From Enterococcus mundtii (lineage in GTDB: Bacteria > Bacillota > Bacilli > Lactobacillales > Enterococcaceae): a DNA stretch of 64,000 nt. The DNA lies in the NCBI RefSeq assembly GCF_002947535.1, contig NZ_PUAP01000041.1, positions 87,979 to 151,978 of the forward strand. Reading direction: 5' to 3'. Shown here in pieces: positions 19,380-28,085 of the stretch. Both the position numbers and the translations under genes were made by a program. A model generated the notes under the pieces. The model worked only from the letters and a program-made list of their open reading frames with translations, was not told where the DNA came from and searched no databases. Position 1 is the stretch's first letter; every line of letters starts with the position of its first letter.

Positions 19380-20306
19380 ATGACACAGATTTATCAGTCC
19401 ATCACAGAATTGATCGGTAAAACACCTATCGTTCGATTAAATAAAATGGTTCCAGAAGGAGCTGCAGATGTTTTTGTTAAATTGGAATTCTTCAATCCAG
19501 GTGGAAGCGTGAAAGACCGTATTGCCTTGAATATGATTGAAAAAGCAGAACATGATGGGATATTGAAACCGGGTGATACGATCATTGAACCAACTTCAGG
19601 AAACACTGGTATTGGTTTAGCGATGGTCGGTGTAGCAAAAGGGTATCATGTGAAACTTGTCATGCCTGAAACGATGAGTATCGAGCGTCGTTTATTGATG
19701 AAGGGCTACGGAGCAGAACTTGTTTTGACTCCAGGAACGGAAGGAATCAGTGGCTCAATTAAAGAAGCAAAACGTTTAGCTGAAGAAAATGGCTATTTCT
19801 TACCTTTACAATTTGAAAACCCAGCTAATCCATTAGTTCATGAAAAAACAACTGGCCCGGAAATCCAAGCAGCATTTGGTGTGAACGGTTTAGATGCATT
19901 TGTCGCTGGAATCGGTACCGGTGGGACTATCACTGGTGCGGGTCACGAATTGAAACGTATCAATCCAGCCCTGAAAATCGTTGGAGTTGAACCAGCGGAA
20001 TCTGCTATTTTGGAAGGAAAAGAACCTGGTCCACACAAAATCCAAGGAATCGGAACGGGTTTTGTACCGGATACGTTAGATACGAATGTGTATGATCAAG
20101 TCTTATCTGTATCTAGTGAGCAAGCAATGGTAACAGCACGCCGGATGGGTCAGGAAGAAGGAATCTTAGTTGGTGTTTCAGGCGGTGCCGCAGTTGAAGC
20201 AGCGCTTAATGTAGCAAAAGAACTAGGTGCTGGAAAGAAAGTTCTAGCTATTATTCCTGATAATGGCGAACGTTATTTGTCTACTCCTTTGTATCAGGAC
20301 ATGTAA
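19380..20306 (+). CDS. cysK: Cysteine synthase A (O-acetylserine sulfhydrylase)
   Basis: A 308-residue PLP enzyme making cysteine from O-acetylserine and sulfide. Lys45 in NPGGSVKDR binds [14 protein letters not shown] is the substrate loop, GTGGTITG is the phosphate cup, and the C-terminal GVSGGAA motif is present. The frame opens 30 codons upstream, but ATG 19380 has GAAGGGGGA and the family N-terminus. Expressed alone between two terminators. No cysE is adjacent. Confidence 0.95.
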   Translation: MTQIYQSITELIGKTPIVRLNKMVPEGAADVFVKLEFFNPGGSVKDRIALNMIEKAEHDGILKPGDTIIEPTSGNTGIGLAMVGVAKGYHVKLVMPETMSIERRLLMKGYGAELVLTPGTEGISGSIKEAKRLAEENGYFLPLQFENPANPLVHEKTTGPEIQAAFGVNGLDAFVAGIGTGGTITGAGHELKRINPALKIVGVEPAESAILEGKEPGPHKIQGIGTGFVPDTLDTNVYDQVLSVSSEQAMVTARRMGQEEGILVGVSGGAAVEAALNVAKELGAGKKVLAIIPDNGERYLSTPLYQDM

Positions 20307-20326
20307 GTCTAAGTGAAAATCTGAAT

Positions 20327-20373
20327 AAAAAGTGTAAAATAATGGTGAAACATCCGTTATTTTACACTTTTTT
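20327..20373 (+). terminator. cysK terminator
   Basis: AAAAAGTGTAAAATAA, a 14-nt loop, then TTATTTTACACTTTTTTT. Confidence 0.88.
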
Positions 20374-20488
20374 TGCATAAATCAGGCAAAATTATAAAAT
20401 TCTTTCCTTTTTCTTTCCATAATATGTAGATTTAAAAAAATAAAAATAGTATGATAATAAAAGAACAATAAGGTGGGGTTTTGTTTAT

Positions 20489-20914
20489 ATGGAAAATAAA
20501 AAAGTAGAAGCGGCGATCGAGCAGCTGAAAAAAGAAAATATTCGGATTACGCCGCAAAGATACGCAGTTTTAGAGTATCTGATCGAGCATCGTTCACATC
20601 CAACTGCAGATGAAATCTACAAAGCGCTTGAGCATCGCTTTCCTAATATGAGTGTTGCAACAGTTTACAATAATTTACGGTTATTCACATCGATCGGGTT
20701 TGTTCAAGAAATGAAATATGGTGACGCTTCAAGCCGATTTGATTTTAGTTCACAAAGACATTATCATGTGATTTGCCAAAATTGCGAGACGATCGTTGAT
20801 TTTCACTATCCTGGATTGGAAGATATTGAAATGGCGGCGGGACGCTTAACTGATTTTGAAATCCATGATCATCGTTTAGAATTATATGGGTTATGTCCGA
20901 ATTGTAAAAAATAA
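20489..20914 (+). CDS. perR: Peroxide-responsive repressor PerR (Fur family)
   Basis: A 141-residue Fur-family regulator, assigned to PerR because its metal ligands align with the characterised B. subtilis PerR: His37, Asp85, His91, His93 and Asp104, plus the structural zinc cysteines C96/C99 and C136/C139. The recognition helix FPNMSVATVYNNLR is typical. With Mn or Fe bound it represses peroxide defence genes until metal-catalysed His oxidation releases it. RBS GGTGGGG. No convincing PerR box was found just upstream. Confidence 0.93.
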   Translation: MENKKVEAAIEQLKKENIRITPQRYAVLEYLIEHRSHPTADEIYKALEHRFPNMSVATVYNNLRLFTSIGFVQEMKYGDASSRFDFSSQRHYHVICQNCETIVDFHYPGLEDIEMAAGRLTDFEIHDHRLELYGLCPNCKK

Positions 20915-20933
20915 ATCATGCGACGATTGGAAT

Positions 20934-20970
20934 CGTCGACAAGGTCAAATGACTTTGTCGACGGTTTTTG
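20934..20970 (+). terminator. perR terminator
   Basis: CGTCGACAAGGTC-AAAT-GACTTTGTCGACG then GTTTTTG. Confidence 0.85.
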
Positions 20971-21200
20971 TTTTTAGTGTTCTTCTTATGATGTACAGGA
21001 GCATAAGGGATTTCAACACCTGTAAAAGTAAGAAGAAAAAATCCCATCGGTTTTTGAAGATGTATAGATATTTGTTAGATTTTTTTTTGCTATTTCGTAT
21101 TCATTCACAAGCGTATATGGTTTAGTTAAATAAATCACAAAAGGAACGTTTATTTGTCGCTGTTTTAAATCGAAAATGCGCAAAATATGATAAGTAAGCA

Positions 21201-21216
21201 CTTGTGAATTCACAAG
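21201..21216. promoter_or_regulatory. Palindromic candidate operator upstream of nox
   Basis: CTTGTGAATTCACAAG is a perfect 16-bp palindrome. It has the half-sites of the redox repressor Rex (TTGTGAA / TTCACAA) but without the usual 4-bp spacer. About 80 nt before the nox start. A regulator of NADH oxidase is plausible; the identity of the binding protein is unproven. Confidence 0.5.
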
Positions 21217-21294
21217 CATAAAACTGTTGGATACGTTTTAATTTTGCTATAGTAAAAACTGTCAAAGAACAAATCGTTTATCGGAGGGACACAC

Positions 21295-22647
21295 ATGAAA
21301 GTAGTAGTAATCGGCTGTACCCATGCAGGAACAGCAGCAGTAAAAAGCATCTTAAAAAATAACCCAGAAGCAGATGTTACAGTTTATGAACGTAACGACA
21401 ATGTTTCATTTTTATCTTGTGGGATCGCATTGTATGTTGGAGGCGTCGTGAAAGACCCAGCTGGCTTATTTTATTCAAATCCTGAAGAGTTAGCTTCATT
21501 AGGTGCGAAAGTAAAAATGGAGCATGATGTCACTGATGTTGACACAGAAAACAAACAAGTTACAGCGAAAGATCTAAAAACTGGCGAAACTGAAACAGTT
21601 TCTTATGACAAATTAGTAATGACTACTGGTTCATGGCCAATCATTCCGCCAATCAAAGGGATCGAATCTGAAAATATTCTATTATGTAAAAACTATAACC
21701 AAGCAAACGAAATCATTGCAAAAGCAGAAGAAGCGAAGAAAGTAGTGATCGTTGGTGGTGGTTACATCGGGATCGAATTAGTCGAAGCGTTTGTCGAATC
21801 TGGCAAAGAAGTGACATTGATCGATGGTTTGGATCGTATCTTGAATAAATATCTTGATAAACCATTTACCGATGTGTTAGAAAAAGAATTGGTTGATCGT
21901 GGAGTAACTTTAGCTTTAGGTGAAAACGTTTCTGAGTTCATTCCAGATGAAAATGGCAAAGTGAAACAAGTAACTACAGCTAGCCAAACATTTGATGCGG
22001 ATATGGTTATTTTGTGTGTTGGTTTTAGACCAAATACAAAATTAGTTGAAGGTAAAGTAGAAACATTACCAAACGGCGCGATCAAAGTAAATGAGTACAT
22101 GCAAACAAGCAATCCGGATATTTTTGCAGCTGGGGATTCAGCTGTTGTCAATTACAACCCAAGTGGCACTCAAAACTACATTCCTTTAGCGACAAATGCT
22201 GTCCGTCAAGGGTTATTAGTAGGAAATAATTTAACAGAGCAAAAAATGGCTTACCGTGGTACACAAGGAACTTCTGGTTTGTACTTGTTCGGTTGGACGA
22301 TCGGTTCAACAGGTGTGACAACAGAAAGTGCACCAATGAATAACTTGGATGTCCAAGCAACATTATTCGAAGATAACTACCGTCCAGAATTCATGCCAAC
22401 GACTGAAAAAGTCATGATGGAATTAGTCTATGAAAAAGGAACAAATCGTATTGTAGGGGCGCAATTCATGTCTAAATACGATATCACTCAATCTGCTAAT
22501 ACGATGTCATTAGCGGTTCAAAATAAAATGACTGTTGAAGACTTAGCTCTATCTGACTTCTTCTTCCAACCTCATTTTGACCGCCCTTGGAACTACTTGA
22601 ATCTTCTTGCACAAGCAGCGCTAGGAGAAATCGAGACAGCTCAATAA
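21295..22647 (+). CDS. nox: Water-forming NADH oxidase
   Basis: A 450-residue flavoprotein of the NADH oxidase / CoA-disulfide reductase group. It reduces O2 to water with NADH and so regenerates NAD+ under aeration. It has FAD-binding VVIGCTHAGTAA, redox-active Cys42 in SFLSCGIALYVGG, the NAD-binding VVIVGGGYIGIELVEA and GDSAV near the second FAD contact. Cys42 is the conserved sulfenic-acid residue of the characterised E. faecalis enzyme. RBS CGGAGGG. Candidate redox control by the palindrome upstream. Confidence 0.95.
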   Translation: MKVVVIGCTHAGTAAVKSILKNNPEADVTVYERNDNVSFLSCGIALYVGGVVKDPAGLFYSNPEELASLGAKVKMEHDVTDVDTENKQVTAKDLKTGETETVSYDKLVMTTGSWPIIPPIKGIESENILLCKNYNQANEIIAKAEEAKKVVIVGGGYIGIELVEAFVESGKEVTLIDGLDRILNKYLDKPFTDVLEKELVDRGVTLALGENVSEFIPDENGKVKQVTTASQTFDADMVILCVGFRPNTKLVEGKVETLPNGAIKVNEYMQTSNPDIFAAGDSAVVNYNPSGTQNYIPLATNAVRQGLLVGNNLTEQKMAYRGTQGTSGLYLFGWTIGSTGVTTESAPMNNLDVQATLFEDNYRPEFMPTTEKVMMELVYEKGTNRIVGAQFMSKYDITQSANTMSLAVQNKMTVEDLALSDFFFQPHFDRPWNYLNLLAQAALGEIETAQ

Positions 22648-22667
22648 TTGGTTAAAGCGTGATAGAT

Positions 22668-22713
22668 GAACCATCTGGAAGCAATATTGTTTCTAGATGG
22701 TTCTATTTTTTTC
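22668..22713 (+). terminator. nox terminator
   Basis: GAACCATCT...TAGATGGTTC then TATTTTTTT. Confidence 0.85.
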
Positions 22714-22908
22714 GAACATTATTGGCTATTGAAAGGTCAAAACTGATCATTGACACTTTTTGTTTTATTTCTCACGAGATAGGAACGGTTTGTTGCAGAC
22801 TTCACCAGTTGCAATTAGTTGTTTTCCTTTGTTTTTTTTGTCAAAATAATAGATGTAATTAATTTCCGACTAAGCAGATACAGCGAGTTGGATCAGAGGA
22901 GGATCATT

Positions 22909-23199
22909 ATGGAAAAAGAATACTTTGTACAACAAGATAATTTTATTGAAGACTACAAAAAAGTGACAGGAACTGAAAGCATCGATATCGATGCCTTGGC
23001 GGAAAAAGTGATCAATCAGCTAAACGAAACTCAAGCAGAAGAATTCGTTTTATCTGGAGATGAAACGAAAGACGGTGAGGACCATCAATTTCCATTTAGT
23101 CGACGGATCTATACTGATGAAAATGATGGAACATTGAATACAGAGTACACGTATGAAGGACAACCTTATGAGCTGCGAACGGATGACGAGGTACAATAG
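22909..23199 (+). CDS. Small acidic protein of unknown function
   Basis: A 96-residue, strongly acidic, soluble protein (MEKEYFVQQDNFIEDYKK) with no signal peptide or membrane segment. I do not recognise the family. The central stretch (SIDIDALAEKVINQLN) looks helical; the C-terminal half is rich in Asp, Glu, Tyr and Thr. ATG 22909 is chosen because AGAGGAGG lies 6 nt upstream; the open frame upstream to 22819 looks like intergenic sequence. Single gene with its own hairpin terminator. Confidence 0.75.
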   Translation: MEKEYFVQQDNFIEDYKKVTGTESIDIDALAEKVINQLNETQAEEFVLSGDETKDGEDHQFPFSRRIYTDENDGTLNTEYTYEGQPYELRTDDEVQ

Positions 23200-23232
23200 G
23201 AAACGTTCTATAGCGCGTATGAGTGATTGACT

Positions 23233-23297
23233 AAGCTACTTGTGGATGTAGGACTTCTGGATACAGAAGAGCATATCTTCGCGCAAGCAGCTTTTTC
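23233..23297 (+). terminator. Long hairpin terminator after the acidic protein gene
   Basis: AAGCTACTTGTG pairs with CGCAAGCAGCTT (two G-U) around an inner CTTCTG-GATA-CAGAAG stem. Ends in TTTTTC. Confidence 0.6.
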
Positions 23298-23428
23298 TAC
23301 TGATATACATATATTCCGAAAAGTGAAAAGAAGAATAAAAACCATCAAAATGATTTAAAAATTCAACGAATCCTTTCTTGCTTCAATTCTTATTTTTACG
23401 TATACTAATTTTAAAGCGAGGGATATTA

Positions 23429-24133
23429 ATGTTGAATTTAGAAAACTATTTAAAAGCTGGTCAAACGATCGTTTCCAATCTTTTGCTGAAAAATTATCAT
23501 CGTATCGGCTTACAAGCAGATGAATTTTTATTTATTTTACAGTTGCATATGGCACAGTCAGAAGGGGATTCTTTTCCAGATCTGATGATCATTTCCCAGA
23601 ATATGGGCGTCAAGCAAGAAAAAGTTTTTCAAATCTTGAATCGATTGGTCAGTGGTCATTTCATAGCAATTGAAACTACACTTATCGATGGACGTAAAGC
23701 AGATCGTTATGATTTGACGCCTACTTATGCGCATCTAGAAAGACTATTAGAAAAAGACTCTCTAAAGCAAGAAGAAGAAGTGCATGAAAAAACGACACGC
23801 TCAGTCTATCAATTATTTGAACAAGAATTTGGACGTCCGCTATCCTCTATCGAATTCCAGCGAATTGGACAATGGTTGGAAGAGGACCATTATCATCCTG
23901 AAATTTTGAAACTAGCTTTACGAGAGGCAGTATTGAATCAAGCGTATAGTTTCAATTATATCGACCGTATCTTATTGTCTTGGGAACGGAAAAATCTAAA
24001 AACCAAACAACAAGTAGAAGAAGATCAAAAACGCAGAAAGCAGCAACTGCTTCAAAAAGAAATCGATCAGCCAGCCCAACAAGAAGAGCTGCCAAAAGTA
24101 TCATTGAAGAATTGGCTGGAAGAATGGGAGTAA
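23429..24133 (+). CDS. dnaD: DNA replication protein DnaD
   Basis: A 234-residue DnaD with the N-terminal winged-helix oligomerisation domain (about 1-110) and the C-terminal DnaB_2 DNA-binding domain (about 125-205, with FGRPLSSIEFQRIGQWL and EAVLNQAYSFNYIDRILLSW). It takes part in primosome assembly with DnaA/DnaB in Firmicutes replication initiation. The upstream part of the open frame is discarded in favour of ATG 23429 with GCGAGGGA. It runs directly into nth (1 nt between stop and start), the conserved Firmicutes dnaD-nth pair. Confidence 0.94.
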   Translation: MLNLENYLKAGQTIVSNLLLKNYHRIGLQADEFLFILQLHMAQSEGDSFPDLMIISQNMGVKQEKVFQILNRLVSGHFIAIETTLIDGRKADRYDLTPTYAHLERLLEKDSLKQEEEVHEKTTRSVYQLFEQEFGRPLSSIEFQRIGQWLEEDHYHPEILKLALREAVLNQAYSFNYIDRILLSWERKNLKTKQQVEEDQKRRKQQLLQKEIDQPAQQEELPKVSLKNWLEEWE

Positions 24134-24134
24134 T

Positions 24135-24800
24135 ATGTTAGGTAAACAACGTACGATGGAAGCTTTTGAGAAAATGTATGAGATGTTTCCAGAAGCGCAT
24201 GGAGAATTACAGCATAAGAATCCATATGAATTATTGATTGCCGTCATTTTAAGCGCACAAGCAACAGACGTTTCGGTCAATAAGGCGACACCTGCTTTAT
24301 TTGAAGCTTTTCCAACCCCAGAAGACTTAGCTCAAGCCCCACTTGAAGAGATCATACCAAAAATCAAAACAATTGGATTGTATCGGAATAAAGCAAAAAA
24401 CATCAAAGCATGTGCGCAGCAGCTGATTGATCAGTTTGGAGGACAGGTCCCTCAAACTAGAGAAGAGCTTGTCTCATTACCTGGTGTAGGTAGAAAAACA
24501 GCGAATGTGGTGCTTGGAGATGCGTTTGGGGTGCCAGCTATAGCAGTTGATACTCACGTAGAACGTGTGACGAAACGACTAAGGATCTGTAAATTGGATG
24601 CGTCAGTTCAAGAAGTTGAACAAACACTGATGAAAAAGGTACCAGAAGATCTGTGGGTAAAAACGCATCATACATTGATTTTCTTCGGACGGTATCATTG
24701 TACTGCTAGAAGTCCACGTTGTGAAGTATGTCCTTTATTGGATATGTGCCAAGATGGAAAAATGCGTATGAAAAATCCTGCCAATAAAAATATAAAATAA
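24135..24800 (+). CDS. nth: Endonuclease III (DNA glycosylase/AP lyase)
   Basis: A 221-residue base-excision repair enzyme acting on oxidised pyrimidines. The helix-hairpin-helix LPGVGRKTANVVLG carries catalytic Lys121, with Asp139 in VDTHVER. The C-terminal [4Fe-4S] cluster ligands are C189, C196, C199 and C205 (C-x6-C-x2-C-x5-C). Translation is probably coupled to dnaD. Confidence 0.96.
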   Translation: MLGKQRTMEAFEKMYEMFPEAHGELQHKNPYELLIAVILSAQATDVSVNKATPALFEAFPTPEDLAQAPLEEIIPKIKTIGLYRNKAKNIKACAQQLIDQFGGQVPQTREELVSLPGVGRKTANVVLGDAFGVPAIAVDTHVERVTKRLRICKLDASVQEVEQTLMKKVPEDLWVKTHHTLIFFGRYHCTARSPRCEVCPLLDMCQDGKMRMKNPANKNIK

Positions 24801-25210
24801 GCAAACAGCGTTGAAATCAATCGCGATGTGTAGTGACCTCAAAAAGTTACGCTTTTATAGAGTGGAGAAATCCACTCTTTTTTTATGCAATAAAATAAGG
24901 ATTAAGCACCATCTTGAAAAGGGAGTTATGGAAGGGAAAGGCTTGCCAATTGTTTATAACATTACAAGAAATTATCCTTGATCAGATAGATAATAATATT
25001 GTTGACTAAAAAAATAAGCAAGTGCCTTATTAATATAAAAATAAGTTAGTTATTTTATTATGATGTTTTTTGTATATTTTATTAAATGTTTATTTTAAAA
25101 TCAAGTAATTATAACAGAGTAAATTTATTTATTTTATTTTAAGTGTGTTATATTTGTTGTTTTAAAAAACTGAGGCTTGTGTTAGAATTTAATTATAGAG
25201 GAGGAATTAT
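24801..25210. other. AT-rich intergenic region after nth
   Basis: 410 nt with a terminator near its start and, from about 24980 on, a very AT-rich stretch leading to the lipoprotein gene. No open frame longer than a few codons with an RBS was seen. Confidence 0.6.
24859..24885 (+). terminator. nth terminator
   Basis: AGAGTGGA-GAAA-TCCACTCT then T7. Confidence 0.88.
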
Positions 25211-25786
25211 ATGATTAAAAAAACATTACTTTTATCAACTTTAGTTTTAACAATGGCTGGATGTGCTGCATCTGCCCAAGGAGAAGATACAACTAGTACA
25301 ACAAATGAATCACAGGTGGAAACACCAGTCATTACTCTTTCAGATGTGGAAGAAGCGCAACAAGAATGGGCAGAAAATATTATCGCTATTGGTGAAGCTA
25401 GCTTAGAAAGTGACGAAAAAGCCGAAGAAAAGGCGCTTGAGACACTTGAAAACCTTTATGCTTACGATGATGGTCAAGTACTCTTCAAACCAACTAAAGC
25501 TGCGGAAGTACCATTTCGTGGAACAAAAGATGAAGCCTTATCTTATTTTGTTGGTGGAGACATCGCAGAAGATGGTGGATTTGCCTTAGAACCTTGGACA
25601 GATATCCGCTTTGATAATCACGACACGATCTTAAACGGCGATACAGCGATTTCTTCAGGTGTATATTATTTTACTTCTGGGGAAACCAACGAAGAAGTCA
25701 AAGTTGAATACACATTTGGCTATATCATGGATGAAGACGGTGACTTGAAAATCCAGTTACATCACTCAAGCGTACCATTCGGATAA
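25211..25786 (+). CDS. Lipoprotein with NTF2-like (CaMKII-association/SgcJ-type) domain
   Basis: A 191-residue lipoprotein: signal peptide MIKKTLLLSTLVLTMAGC with lipobox MAGC, then a short Thr-rich linker. The NTF2-like fold (about 45-190) resembles the CaMKII-association/DUF4440 group: EEAQQEWAENIIAIGEA, FRGTKDEALSYF, and the paired terminal strands YTFGYIMDEDGDLKIQ and HHSSVPF. Such domains bind small ligands or act as isomerases, and no substrate can be named. GGAGGAATT RBS. It stands alone in an AT-rich setting. Confidence 0.75.
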   Translation: MIKKTLLLSTLVLTMAGCAASAQGEDTTSTTNESQVETPVITLSDVEEAQQEWAENIIAIGEASLESDEKAEEKALETLENLYAYDDGQVLFKPTKAAEVPFRGTKDEALSYFVGGDIAEDGGFALEPWTDIRFDNHDTILNGDTAISSGVYYFTSGETNEEVKVEYTFGYIMDEDGDLKIQLHHSSVPFG

Positions 25787-25818
25787 GAGAGATATGTGTT
25801 GCTGTATCATCTAAATGA

Positions 25819-25886
25819 TTGACTATCCTACTTGATCTTTTAACACTTCCACCATTTAAGATTGATACATAATGTAGGATAGTCAA
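25819..25886. repeat. Perfect 13-bp inverted repeat with 42-nt loop
   Basis: TTGACTATCCTAC (25819-25831) and GTAGGATAGTCAA (25874-25886). The following sequence is not T-rich, so it is not a plain terminator. Confidence 0.6.
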
Positions 25887-25949
25887 ACGAATCCCCGGAA
25901 TAAATTATAGGTATTAACTGAAATGATTTTAAGAAATATTTGCAAAGCG

Positions 25950-25999
25950 ACTGGAGGATCAAACGAGTCAACTCGTTGGTTCTTCAGTTTTTTTTGCTA
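25950..25999 (+). terminator. Terminator-like hairpin after the lipoprotein
   Basis: ACTGGAGGATCAAACGAG pairs with CTCGTTGGTTCTTCAGT (one bulge, G-U pairs), then T8. Confidence 0.75.
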
Positions 26000-26327
26000 G
26001 GAGCCGTGTGCAAATGAATCAATAAATTTCTCTTAAATTTATTGGATTAAAATAAATTAAAAAATATAATTATTGGAATTTTAGCGCGAAATATTTTAAT
26101 ATTAAATTGTACTTGTTTTTTTATAATAGTTATTTTAGGTTATTCTTAAAAAGAGAACGAAGGTTTACTCCGTTTTTATGTTAAATAATTACTATAAATC
26201 AACAAGTATATTTTGTTTCCTGAATAGTAAGAATATTTTTACTATTTAAGAATAAAAAGTAGAATTTGAGGTGATGTTATAATATTAGAACTTTACATTT
26301 CAACTATAGATTGAGGAGAAAATAAAT

Positions 26328-27824
26328 ATGCTGCCAGATAAACTAATATTATTATTCATTACAAAAACACAATTTTTACAAATGAAGGTATTAAAAGAAA
26401 TGAAACATGGAGCAGTCTCAATAAAAAAGCTGGAAGATGAAATGGATCTAACAAAAAGACAAGCAAGGAAGATACTTCAAAATTTGATGACAGAATATGA
26501 AGAAAGTGGATTCTCAAAGAAAACGCACACTTCTTTGATTCTAGATAAAGATGAATTGCGCTGTGTGCCACAACTAATAGATACGGAATATCTCGAGTTG
26601 ATCAATATTTTTCAAGAAAGATATTTTGCAGAGTCAAATTTGTATCAGACATTGTTATATGTGTTGGAAAAAAGGAAATTCAGTGTTTCAGATATCGCAA
26701 AATATCTAATCTATAGTGAATCACATGTATACAAACTTTTAGGAAAGTTGAAAGAATTGTTTCAATTATTAAAAATCGATATTCGATTGATGAAGATCAA
26801 TGAAACATTGATTGAGTTAACAGGTAGTGAATCTACTATACGTATGTTGCATTATCTGGGAATTGCAGTCATTTCAAAAGGAAACTATTGGTTGTTCAAA
26901 ACGATTACACAAGAAGAAGTAATCAACTTACGCTTATCCATCAACTTTGATCATTACCAAAATTTATCTCCGCTTGGAAAAAAGCGTATCAACTATCTAT
27001 TAGCGGTCAGTTTGATATCATTGAAAAACGGGTATCAAATCCAGGATCTACCCTCAGAACTCGTGGAGCTGGGAGAAACAGTCTATAAGGAGGAGATGGA
27101 TGCATGTTTAGAAAAGCTGACTATCAAAAAGATGATAGATGGAACAAATGCACGAAATGAATGTATTCATTTCGCCTTTCTATCCAACTATTTTGCACAA
27201 GATTTAAATAAGAAAGAAGAAAAAGAAGAACTAGGAAGAAAGCTAGGGGAGCTAAAGAAGAATTCAATCGTCACCAAGTGTAAAAAATTACTCACGTGCA
27301 TGATTGATTACTTTCATATACCAGAAACGATTTTTTACCAACTACTCTATTATTTGACAAACAAATTAGTCACTATCCATCATTTGGAATTATATAAATT
27401 TATGCCTATATACCATGATGCACTACCAACAAATCGTTATAGCTCCTATATAGAGCGTTGCATTGATAAAAACTTAAAACCTTACCAAAATGAACCTTCT
27501 TACAATCACATCAAAAATAGTTTTGTGCAAGTCATCTTAGGAAGCTTGGCCTCCAACAGTCTTAAATCTGAACATAAAGTTTATGTGGAATTTTTTAACC
27601 TTCCAGAATCTAAAAATATAGTCGAAAATGTTATTACTCATTACTACAATAATAAACGAATAAAAATCGTAGAATCGTATGATCATGCTGATATCGTTAT
27701 TTCGGATACCCATGGATATGAAGATAAAGATTTATTTTATTTTAAGCATATATCGGATAAGGATTCATGGACGAGGTTGGGATCGTATTTTAATAAAGTC
27801 ATCGTAAATACGTACAAATTTTGA
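26328..27824 (+). CDS. Mga-family transcriptional regulator 1
   Basis: A 498-residue regulator of the Mga/AtxA type. It has N-terminal helix-turn-helix regions (about 20-65, SIKKLEDEMDLTKRQARKIL, and 100-135, SVSDIAKYLIYSESHVYKLL), a long helical PRD-like middle, and a C-terminal EIIB-like part (VYVEFFNLPESKNIVENV). Such proteins activate surface and virulence genes in streptococci and enterococci, and the PRD-like parts can be phosphorylated by the PTS. It lies directly upstream of the LPMO gene in the same direction, so that gene is its most obvious target. GAGGAG RBS. Confidence 0.82.
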   Translation: MLPDKLILLFITKTQFLQMKVLKEMKHGAVSIKKLEDEMDLTKRQARKILQNLMTEYEESGFSKKTHTSLILDKDELRCVPQLIDTEYLELINIFQERYFAESNLYQTLLYVLEKRKFSVSDIAKYLIYSESHVYKLLGKLKELFQLLKIDIRLMKINETLIELTGSESTIRMLHYLGIAVISKGNYWLFKTITQEEVINLRLSINFDHYQNLSPLGKKRINYLLAVSLISLKNGYQIQDLPSELVELGETVYKEEMDACLEKLTIKKMIDGTNARNECIHFAFLSNYFAQDLNKKEEKEELGRKLGELKKNSIVTKCKKLLTCMIDYFHIPETIFYQLLYYLTNKLVTIHHLELYKFMPIYHDALPTNRYSSYIERCIDKNLKPYQNEPSYNHIKNSFVQVILGSLASNSLKSEHKVYVEFFNLPESKNIVENVITHYYNNKRIKIVESYDHADIVISDTHGYEDKDLFYFKHISDKDSWTRLGSYFNKVIVNTYKF

Positions 27825-28085
27825 CCATCGATTAACTAAATAACATAATCAGATACGATAAATCGAAGTTATTTGCCAAATCTGTTTATCATCTCTTGGT
27901 TTAAATGAACAAAAACTGAATAATAGTTTTATTTTTCACAAGTTATGAATGCATATATATAAAGTTTTTTATGTTTTTTATATGCGTTCTTGTGATTTGT
28001 TGATCAATATATGTTTGCTATTTTTAAATAAGTTATTATGTTATAAAAATAATGTAACAAAAAAATATTGGAAGGAAGGTATGAT

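Larger units (their letters stand above)
20915..21294. other. perR-nox intergenic region
   Basis: 380 nt with no credible gene; the short plus-strand frame at 20886-21125 runs through the perR terminator. It holds that terminator and the palindrome at 21201. TTCACAAGC also occurs near 21103-21112. The nox promoter must lie in the last 90 nt. Confidence 0.6.
25787..26327. other. 541-nt intergenic region before the first Mga-like gene
   Basis: Contains an inverted repeat (25819-25886), a terminator (25950-25999) and then about 300 nt of very AT-rich DNA, presumably the regulator's promoter. No coding frame supported. Confidence 0.6.

Noticed and set aside
20430..20470. PerR box upstream of perR
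   Set aside because: The AT-rich segment lacks a convincing TTATAAT-N-ATTATAA palindrome.
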